Part shown: piece by piece, positions 5,223 through 10,989 of the stretch
How positions within the stretch are numbered: the first letter of the stretch is position 1
Layout: every line of letters starts with the position of its first letter
Assembly: GCA_017420625.1 (NCBI GenBank)
Contig: JAFOIR010000147.1
Span: 1 to 10,989 of the forward strand
Length of the DNA: 10,989 nt
Source: Bacillota bacterium
GTDB taxonomy: Bacteria; Bacillota_A; Clostridia; Lachnospirales; Bianqueaceae
Direction of reading: 5' to 3'
Notes under the pieces: generated by a model
Database searches by the model: none
The model's input: only the letters and a program-made list of their open reading frames with translations
Told to the model about the DNA's origin: nothing
Program-made: the position numbers and the translations under genes

Positions 5223-7444
5223 GAAGACTCAGCTATGATACGACCATCCTGCTTTTTCACGAGGCAGGTCATGGCCGTATTTCCTTTTGTATCCGGAATT
5301 TTGACCGTGATTTCGGCGCCTTCGGGTATATCATAAGCTTGAAGCTCCAACCCATCGGTATAGTCATAATCCGGACGGGTCTCGACCGGGCCGAAGGGAA
5401 TGACTGTCCCTGGACGCTGCAGCAGCGGGAGCGACAGAAAATCAAAGGTTCCTTTATGCCAGCCATGACTGACCTTCTCGCCGGTGAGGATGTTGAGCCA
5501 GGTTCCTTCCGGCACATAGTAGGTGACCTCGCCGGAGGAAGAAAAGACGGGTGCCACGAGAAGCGCATCGCCCAGCATATACTGCCGGTCCAGCGTTTCA
5601 CAGGCCGGATCGTCCGGGAATTCCAGCATCATCGGCCGCATCATCGGGACGCCGGTTTCGTGAGCTTCGACCGCTTTGGCATAGAGATAGGGCATCAGGC
5701 GGTTTTTAAGACGGGAGAATTTTCTGGCAACATCAACGCTTTCTTCATCGAAGAGCCACGGAACCCGATAGCTGGAAGAACCATGCAGACGGCTGTGACT
5801 GGACAGAAGGCCAAAAGCCACCCAACGCTTGTATACATCGGCCGGAGCTGTCTGCTCGAAGCCGGAAATATCATGACTCCAGAAGCCGAAACCGCTGTGG
5901 GACATACTCAGTCCTGCCCGAAGCGTTTCAGCCATGGAAATATAGGTGGCGCTGTTGTCGCCGCCCCAGTGCAGTGGGAACTGCTGAGAACCGGCGGTCG
6001 CACTGCGCGCAAAGAGAATGGCTTCTCCTTTACCCCTCTCGCTTTCCAGCAGTTCGAAGACCATCTTGTTATAGAGGAAGGTGTAGTAGTTGTGCATCTT
6101 CAGAGGATCGGAACCGTCATAGTAGGCAACGTCCCTGACAGGAATGCGTTCGCCAAAGTCGGTCTTCAGAGCATCGACTCCCATACGCAGAAGATCCCGC
6201 AGTTTTCCTGCATACCAGTCCCGGGCAGCCGGATTGGTGACATCCAGGATTCCCATGCCTGCCTGCCACATGTCTGTCTGCCAGACATCGCCGTTCGTTT
6301 TCTTCAGCAGATAACCTTTTTCAGCGCCTTCAGCGAAAAGCTCCGAACGCTGACCAATATAGGGATTGATCCAGCAGCAGATATGAAGACCTTTATCGTG
6401 ATAGCGTTTCAGCATCGCTTCCGGATCCGGGAAGGTATCCGGATCCCATTTGAAATCACACCAGCGATAGCCGCGCATCCAGAAACAGTCAAAGTGAAAT
6501 ACACTTAACGGAATATCCCGTTCAGCCATGCCGTCGATAAAAGAAGAAGTCGTTTTTTCATCATAGTCAGTGGTAAAGGAAGTGGAAAGCCACAGACCAA
6601 AACTCCAGGCCGGCGGAAGCGCCGGACGCCCTGTCAATGCAGTATATAGTTCCAGAATTCCTTTAGGCGTCCAGCCATAGATGATGTCATAGGTCAGGGA
6701 TTCGCCGGAAACGGAGAACTGGACCCGTTCGACCTTTTCGCTGGCTACTTCGAAAGAAACATCCGAAGAGTCCTCAACAAAGATGCCATAGCCGCGGTTG
6801 GTCATATAGAAGGGGATGTTTTTGTAGGCCAGTTCGCTGGCGGTACCACCGTCCGCATTCCACATGGTGACTTCCTGACCGTTCTTGATATAGGGAGTGA
6901 AGCGTTCGCCCAGTCCGTAGATATTTTCTCCAACATCCAGCATGAGGCTTTCGGTCATGTATGGATCACCTGGAGGCATGATCGACCCGGTGATGGCCGT
7001 CTTTTTCAGAATATGAGCCATTCCGTGATATCCGCTGGTCGTCAGCAGTTTTCCATCTCCGTAGAAATCTACCTGCCAGCGGCCTTCTTCCTTGGAGACC
7101 CTGACTTCCAGAGCACCGTTTTGATAGGAGATGAAGGAAGGCGTCTCATGAATCTCAGGGGAAACGGTCTCTTCAAAAGTCTCGAAGAAAGGTCCTTTTT
7201 CCTGTACACCGGTGAAGTGAGCGATCTTTACCCGGATGATGTTTTCTCTGGGCGAGGAGAAGGTCACATCCAGCGTGGGACTGTTCAGTGTATCGCCGCG
7301 GCCGCGGATCGCTTTGGTGGCCGCCAGAACATTTAAAGAGAGGTTTCCTGCTTTGTCAGGAATCGTTTGGGATTCAAGATACTGAGTCGCAAAATGGGGA
7401 TCCATTTCCGGTTTGATATGCCAGTAGCCATTGGTAAATTTCAT
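5192..7444 (-). CDS. yicI: Alpha-xylosidase, glycoside hydrolase family 31 (YicI-like)
   Basis: This 750-residue enzyme removes alpha-linked xylose from the non-reducing end of short xylosyl-oligosaccharides such as isoprimeverose. The catalytic nucleophile is D429 in LKTDFGERIP and the acid/base is D496 in HWGGDNSAT, 67 residues apart as in YicI. Residues that set xylosidase rather than glucosidase preference in E. coli YicI (F277, C307, F308, W345, K414) have counterparts at F290, C320, F321, W358 and K427, at a constant offset of 13. Order: N-terminal beta-sandwich (about 1-270), catalytic barrel (about 275-600), C-terminal beta domains. There is no signal peptide, so it is cytosolic. The ATG at 7444 follows AAGGGAGA (7458-7451) by six bases. 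It is transcribed alone; no transporter or other xyloglucan gene is adjacent. YicI numbering is from memory. Confidence 0.96.
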   Translation of the reverse strand: MKFTNGYWHIKPEMDPHFATQYLESQTIPDKAGNLSLNVLAATKAIRGRGDTLNSPTLDVTFSSPRENIIRVKIAHFTGVQEKGPFFETFEETVSPEIHETPSFISYQNGALEVRVSKEEGRWQVDFYGDGKLLTTSGYHGMAHILKKTAITGSIMPPGDPYMTESLMLDVGENIYGLGERFTPYIKNGQEVTMWNADGGTASELAYKNIPFYMTNRGYGIFVEDSSDVSFEVASEKVERVQFSVSGESLTYDIIYGWTPKGILELYTALTGRPALPPAWSFGLWLSTSFTTDYDEKTTSSFIDGMAERDIPLSVFHFDCFWMRGYRWCDFKWDPDTFPDPEAMLKRYHDKGLHICCWINPYIGQRSELFAEGAEKGYLLKKTNGDVWQTDMWQAGMGILDVTNPAARDWYAGKLRDLLRMGVDALKTDFGERIPVRDVAYYDGSDPLKMHNYYTFLYNKMVFELLESERGKGEAILFARSATAGSQQFPLHWGGDNSATYISMAETLRAGLSMSHSGFGFWSHDISGFEQTAPADVYKRWVAFGLLSSHSRLHGSSSYRVPWLFDEESVDVARKFSRLKNRLMPYLYAKAVEAHETGVPMMRPMMLEFPDDPACETLDRQYMLGDALLVAPVFSSSGEVTYYVPEGTWLNILTGEKVSHGWHKGTFDFLSLPLLQRPGTVIPFGPVETRPDYDYTDGLELQAYDIPEGAEITVKIPDTKGNTAMTCLVKKQDGRIIAESSSGKPSLKIL

Positions 7445-7496
7445 CGTAGTTCTCCCTTTATGTCACAGATTATCAGATGAAGTATTATCTTTTATC

Positions 7497-7511
7497 ATTG
7501 TAATTCACAAT
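7497..7511. promoter_or_regulatory. ATTGT-N5-ACAAT dyad over the xylosidase -10 box, candidate operator
   Basis: The plus-strand sequence ATTGTAATTCACAAT has perfect 5-base arms around a 5-base centre. Read on the minus strand it is ATTGTGAATTACAAT, nearly the same as the ATTGTGATACAAT element at 7580-7592. A regulator bound here would cover the -10 box. The role is inferred from symmetry and position. Confidence 0.45.
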
Positions 7512-7525
7512 CCTCCCGTTTGCAA
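7497..7525 (-). promoter_or_regulatory. Promoter of the alpha-xylosidase gene
   Basis: On the minus strand TTGCAA (7525-7520) and TACAAT (7502-7497) are 17 bases apart, matching four and five of six consensus bases. Transcription would begin near 7490, giving a leader of about 46 bases. The -10 box lies inside an inverted repeat (7497-7511). Confidence 0.7.
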
Positions 7526-7563
7526 TATACTGAAAGATTTCGGACGAAAAACGGCAGAAAGCT

Positions 7564-7592
7564 TTTCTTTCCCTGCTCGATTGTGATACAAT
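7564..7592 (+). promoter_or_regulatory. Extended -10 promoter of the envelope operon, with embedded ATTGT-GAT-ACAAT dyad
   Basis: TGATACAAT (7584-7592) is an extended -10 with TACAAT at 7587-7592; the -35 at 7564-7569 (TTTCTT) is poor. Transcription would start near 7599, giving a leader of about 24 bases. Bases 7580-7592, ATTGTGATACAAT, form a perfect dyad with 5-base arms. Its core TTGTGATACAA fits the TnGTnnnACnA pattern described for FadR-subfamily GntR operators. Confidence 0.55.
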
Positions 7593-7622
7593 AAGTTTTA
7601 TTCCAGATAAAGGAGTTTCGAC

Positions 7623-8321
7623 ATGAGCCAGAAAAAGAAAAAAGGATCCGCCCTGAAGATTCTGCTGATCTTACAGATCGTAATCATCGTGGGATTGGCA
7701 GGGACGATCGGTTATTTTCTGCTGAGCGGCAGAACGATTGGAAGTATCGGGATCAATCATCCGAAAGCGAATCAGCAGATAACGGAAGAAAAGCTGGATA
7801 CAGCAGAGCTTCTGCCGCAGAAGGAGATCGCAGACCTTTCTCTCGAAGAAGCGGCTCCGGAGGTCGCGAAGGGATTTCTTACGCTTTACCATAACTGTGA
7901 TCCCGAAGCAGGGAAGTACCTGCAGGGTGGAGAAGGTCTGACTTTTCCAAGCATACAGGCTGCGATCGCCAAAAGCATGACGTTTGAAGTGGGGGAACCT
8001 CGTCTTGTTCAGGAAGAGGATGGATTCACCTATGCGCTCGTGGAAGTGACGATCGAAACGGTCAGCTTCGAAGTTGCCTATGAAGAGGCTAAGAAAGAAC
8101 TCTCTGAAGATGCCGATTCCGAGGAGATCCTGGCAAAGGTCACGGAGAAGCTGGAAGCTTATGCTGCTTCAGAAAGAGACACGTTTGTGGTTGATATTAC
8201 GGTGCTTGACTATGTAGACTCCAAGGAAATTCTGATGGATTCCAATCTTTCAGATGCCATTACCGGTGGCTTGATGACCTATATGCAGGAACAGTTGGAA
8301 GGAGGCGAAGACGATGAGTAA
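7623..8321 (+). CDS. Single-pass membrane-anchored protein of unknown function
   Basis: I do not recognise the family of this 232-residue protein. It has a short basic cytoplasmic start (MSQKKKKGSALK), one strong transmembrane helix at about residues 11-35 and no cleavage site or lipobox, so it should be a type II protein with about 195 residues outside. The outer part alternates helices and strands. LSLEEAAPEVAKGFLTLYHN (72-91) and the strands MTFEVGEPRLV, FTYALVEVTIETVSFEV and TFVVDITVLDYVDS are reminiscent of NTF2-like or DUF5105-type extracellular domains, a weak resemblance only. A charged helical stretch (153-185) sits between the strands, and the tail is acidic (EGGEDDE). The ATG at 7623 follows AAAGGAG (7609-7615) by seven bases. 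Its end overlaps the next gene's start by 8 bases, so it is coupled to the large secreted protein and probably partners it at the cell surface. Confidence 0.85.
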   Translation: MSQKKKKGSALKILLILQIVIIVGLAGTIGYFLLSGRTIGSIGINHPKANQQITEEKLDTAELLPQKEIADLSLEEAAPEVAKGFLTLYHNCDPEAGKYLQGGEGLTFPSIQAAIAKSMTFEVGEPRLVQEEDGFTYALVEVTIETVSFEVAYEEAKKELSEDADSEEILAKVTEKLEAYAASERDTFVVDITVLDYVDSKEILMDSNLSDAITGGLMTYMQEQLEGGEDDE

Positions 8322-10989
8322 AAAACTGATCTCGATCCTCCTGACGGTGGCTATTTTGCTGGGAATTCTTCCTCCGATCCAGGCACAGGCCTACATGAAG
8401 GAAGAAAAACCGGATTTTATCTTAGGAGAATTTGAATACCGCTTCCAGGGCGAAACAGATGAGCCTCCGCACAAAATGGAAGCGATGCTGGAGAAGAATA
8501 CCGATATCTATGTTTCCGTCGAGGATGCTGCTATGCTGGCCGGTTTTTCGGTCAGACATCAGGGACAAAAATATACATTCTACCGGGAGAATGAGAAAAT
8601 CTGGGATACGCTGAATCTGAGCATGACGGATGACGGAATCTGCCGGATGAATCAGCTGGTTGTTCCTTATTATGATGACCCCAATGAAAAGCGATGGTAT
8701 GGTTTGGTTCATCTGCTGTATTACCTTCGGGCTCAGTTCTATATAGATGATGAGACGTATGGAGATGATGTCGCAGTCATTTGTCCGGCTGAAGCGAAGG
8801 ATCTGCTGACAGTATGGGACGAGTTTTCCTCGCAGCTCTCAGATCTCCGACTGGGCCAGCGGGCGCTTTATATTTCCAAAGGTGCTTTTGGAACGACGAT
8901 GGATGCTTCATTCGGTGTCATACTGGATGAAGGGTTTGACTGGCGGGTTTGCCTGAGTTTTTTCGGCTCGAATATGATCATTCAGGAGCAGTACGAAAAG
9001 TCACTGCTGACTCTAGCAGAGGACGATTCAAAATATATTGTTGAAGCCGATGCGAATGAGTTTCAGAAGGTCGTAGAACGCTATCATTATGCACTCAATG
9101 ATCCCTGGGGTGCAGAAGTGATCAGCATTTGCGGCGTGACGAACGACATGATCGAATTGCTCAATGAAATAGATAAGTCAAAAGACCTTCCTGCCAAAGT
9201 GCTGGCAACACAGCTGGATCTTTCAGAGGACATTCTGACAGAAATCAAAGGTATCGGTAATACCGCTGAGATTGTCAGTACCGGAGTGGAAGTGGTCTCA
9301 GCTCTCTATAACTATGCGGATGTCAAGAAGCGGAGCAAAGGCTGGAATGACACCTTTGTCCGTGAACTTGAACTTTTGAGAGATGTCGATAAAAAGCAGT
9401 TTACATCGAGAAATTCGGTTGAACAAATGAAAGATGCGGCGGATAAACTTGTCAAAGAATACAAAGATCCGATTATGGCAGCACGAAAGGCTGTATTCTG
9501 GCAGGGAATTACCTTCGGAGTAAAGCTGCTCGTGACAAAGACCAGTCCGGTCGGTGCGATGCTTGGCATTCTGGACGCCTGCATCAGCCTTTCCGATGTC
9601 GTTTTCAACGATGAGATCGACAAAGGAAAGATGACCTACATGGTCGACTGTCTGATGGACATCGGAACCGTTGCCGATCAATGTCTGAAAAGAGAAATCA
9701 GTGCTGCAAAAACAGAAGCGGCTAAACAGGGTTATATATCTCAGAAAACACTGGACCGGATCCGGGCATGGGCGCTTTTGTCACTGCGAGTGACGCAGCG
9801 AGCCTATGCGTATGTCTATTCCTTGGAGATGGAAGAGGATAAAAACTATAAGAATACCGATAAGGCCAAAGCCGAACGTGAAGTCATGATGGGTGCGCTG
9901 GCCATGATGGGTATCATCACAAAAACGGAGGATTATGATAAAAACCTGAAGAGCTTAAGCGGTGCGGAAGCATCATCGATGCTTTCACAGGAATGGCTTC
10001 AGGTGAGAGAAGACCTTTCCGAAAGCCTTTGGCGCACCTGCTATATCGGCGGAGAAGTACTCGATGACGAGACGGATGAGCCGATCATGGATGCCAGGAT
10101 CGATATCTACCGCAGCGATAACCCGGATAAGGTCTATGCCGGAGCCTCCACAGACAATGCAGGACACTGGGATATCAAACTGGATAACCGATATGACTAT
10201 ACCTTTGTCTTCTATGCAGAAGATGAAGAACACGAGGAATACCAGATCACCTATGAAGGTACTTCAGTAGAGGAGATCGATGCAAAACAAAACTATATTT
10301 ACTTCCATACCCGCATGTCGAAGAATCTGGAAGAGCTCTTCTATGCATATCTGAGAGCCAACGTAGTGCCGAAGATCGGAACCTGTGACGGCGCTTCGTT
10401 TGTGACACCGCTGGGTGAAAAAGATATGAAGAGCAACGGCGGCAGCGGTCTTCTGAGTGCACTGGTCGATGATCTTGACAACGATGGATCCCTGGAAATG
10501 GTGACCGTTACTGTATCGGAGAAAGAAAGCACGGGCGATATGCTCGTTTCTCTGGTATTCGGCACCGGATATCAGACTGTCTCAATGGACATCGATCTGT
10601 ATGAACTGGTTGACGGCGAAGATGGTAAGGAAGTAGTTCATGCAGACGGACCGAAGAATATCGGCTACATGGAACATATCAGCTATGGGTCAAGCAGTGT
10701 TTATGCCTGCCAGTGGGAGGGCATCACGTACTTTGTCGGACACAGTACAATGGATGATATGACAACCTATGGACCGCATGCCATGGCCATTTATCATCCG
10801 GAAGAGGGAAAACTGATCTTCGATTATGTCGCTGGCGGCAGCTGGGGACAAGGACTTCCGGGTACCGACGACAATGAGAAGCTTGGTGCGCGGAAGATGG
10901 ATCTGACGAATACGATCTTTGATGTGAGCGGATATATGGAAAAACTCTGCGATCTGAATTTTGAGCTCAAGGATTCCTCGTATCAGAAC
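8314..10989 (+). CDS. Large secreted multidomain surface protein, C-terminus beyond the window
   Basis: An uninterrupted frame of 892 codons runs to the right edge. AAGGAGG (8299-8305) lies eight bases before the ATG. The protein begins with a clear signal peptide (basic MSKK, hydrophobic 5-20, AQA before a likely cut after residue 26). Residues about 63-91 and 119-158 look like two halves of a stalk / copper-amine-oxidase-N-like repeat (VSVEDAAMLAGFSVRHQG; YGLVHLLYYLRAQFYID). A long mostly helical region follows (about 165-565), with a hydrophobic stretch at 396-433. Residues about 578-668 resemble a carboxypeptidase-regulatory or Cna-B-like beta-sandwich (IGGEVLDDETDEPIMDARI). After it comes DDLDNDGSLE (719-728), an acidic loop like calcium-binding DxDxDG motifs of FG-GAP or EF-hand type. 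No catalytic motif was found. Start and export are confident; domain names are by eye. Confidence 0.85.
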   Translation, partial: MSKKLISILLTVAILLGILPPIQAQAYMKEEKPDFILGEFEYRFQGETDEPPHKMEAMLEKNTDIYVSVEDAAMLAGFSVRHQGQKYTFYRENEKIWDTLNLSMTDDGICRMNQLVVPYYDDPNEKRWYGLVHLLYYLRAQFYIDDETYGDDVAVICPAEAKDLLTVWDEFSSQLSDLRLGQRALYISKGAFGTTMDASFGVILDEGFDWRVCLSFFGSNMIIQEQYEKSLLTLAEDDSKYIVEADANEFQKVVERYHYALNDPWGAEVISICGVTNDMIELLNEIDKSKDLPAKVLATQLDLSEDILTEIKGIGNTAEIVSTGVEVVSALYNYADVKKRSKGWNDTFVRELELLRDVDKKQFTSRNSVEQMKDAADKLVKEYKDPIMAARKAVFWQGITFGVKLLVTKTSPVGAMLGILDACISLSDVVFNDEIDKGKMTYMVDCLMDIGTVADQCLKREISAAKTEAAKQGYISQKTLDRIRAWALLSLRVTQRAYAYVYSLEMEEDKNYKNTDKAKAEREVMMGALAMMGIITKTEDYDKNLKSLSGAEASSMLSQEWLQVREDLSESLWRTCYIGGEVLDDETDEPIMDARIDIYRSDNPDKVYAGASTDNAGHWDIKLDNRYDYTFVFYAEDEEHEEYQITYEGTSVEEIDAKQNYIYFHTRMSKNLEELFYAYLRANVVPKIGTCDGASFVTPLGEKDMKSNGGSGLLSALVDDLDNDGSLEMVTVTVSEKESTGDMLVSLVFGTGYQTVSMDIDLYELVDGEDGKEVVHADGPKNIGYMEHISYGSSSVYACQWEGITYFVGHSTMDDMTTYGPHAMAIYHPEEGKLIFDYVAGGSWGQGLPGTDDNEKLGARKMDLTNTIFDVSGYMEKLCDLNFELKDSSYQN

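Noticed and set aside
5339..6508. Plus-strand reading frame of 389 codons opposite the xylosidase
   Set aside because: Composition is implausible for a protein and the opposite strand carries conserved GH31 catalytic motifs across the same bases.
8422..10565. Several short frames on both strands within the large surface-protein gene
   Set aside because: A single uninterrupted plus-strand frame from 8314 to the edge, with signal peptide and strong ribosome binding site, explains the region.

Overview
The window looks like chromosome of a mid-GC Gram-positive anaerobe of the Bacillota type. The signs are purine-rich GGAGG-type ribosome binding sites, tightly packed operons, a TetR protein with a Firmicutes-style C-terminal half, and a membrane-anchored plus a secreted envelope protein with stalk-like repeats. 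A gut Clostridia or Erysipelotrichia member would fit, but I cannot fix the genus. I saw no rRNA, tRNA, CRISPR, insertion sequence or phage gene, and no gene-free stretch longer than about 180 bases.

Layout. (1) Bases 1-1123, minus strand: two adjacent NAD(P)-binding Rossmann oxidoreductase genes, the second cut by the left edge. They read away from a TetR/AcrR-type regulator at 1301-1864 (+). The 177-base space between them holds a good minus-strand promoter (TTGTAA-17-TATAAT) with a perfect 17-bp palindrome in its spacer, and an ordered set of related half-sites. (2) Bases 1951-5175, plus strand: an operon of a MalY/PatB-type PLP C-S lyase, an APC-superfamily amino acid permease and a GntR/FCD regulator. 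The permease stop and the regulator start share one base. A repeated dyad surrounds the likely operon promoter. (3) Bases 5192-7444, minus strand: a full-length GH31 alpha-xylosidase closely resembling YicI, with all main active-site residues present. It has no sugar transporter beside it in the window. (4) Bases 7623-10989, plus strand: a two-gene envelope operon. A small single-pass membrane protein overlaps by 8 bases the start of a very large secreted protein that stays open to the right edge (892 codons seen).

How the parts may work together. The first block is probably a TetR-controlled oxidoreductase pathway whose substrate is not visible. The second block imports an amino acid or thiol conjugate and splits it by beta-elimination, under a co-transcribed sensor. 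The xylosidase would act in the cytosol on short xylosyl-oligosaccharides. The last pair is an uncharacterised cell-surface system. Its promoter and the divergent xylosidase promoter both carry ATTGT...ACAAT dyads over their -10 boxes, which suggests a shared regulator.
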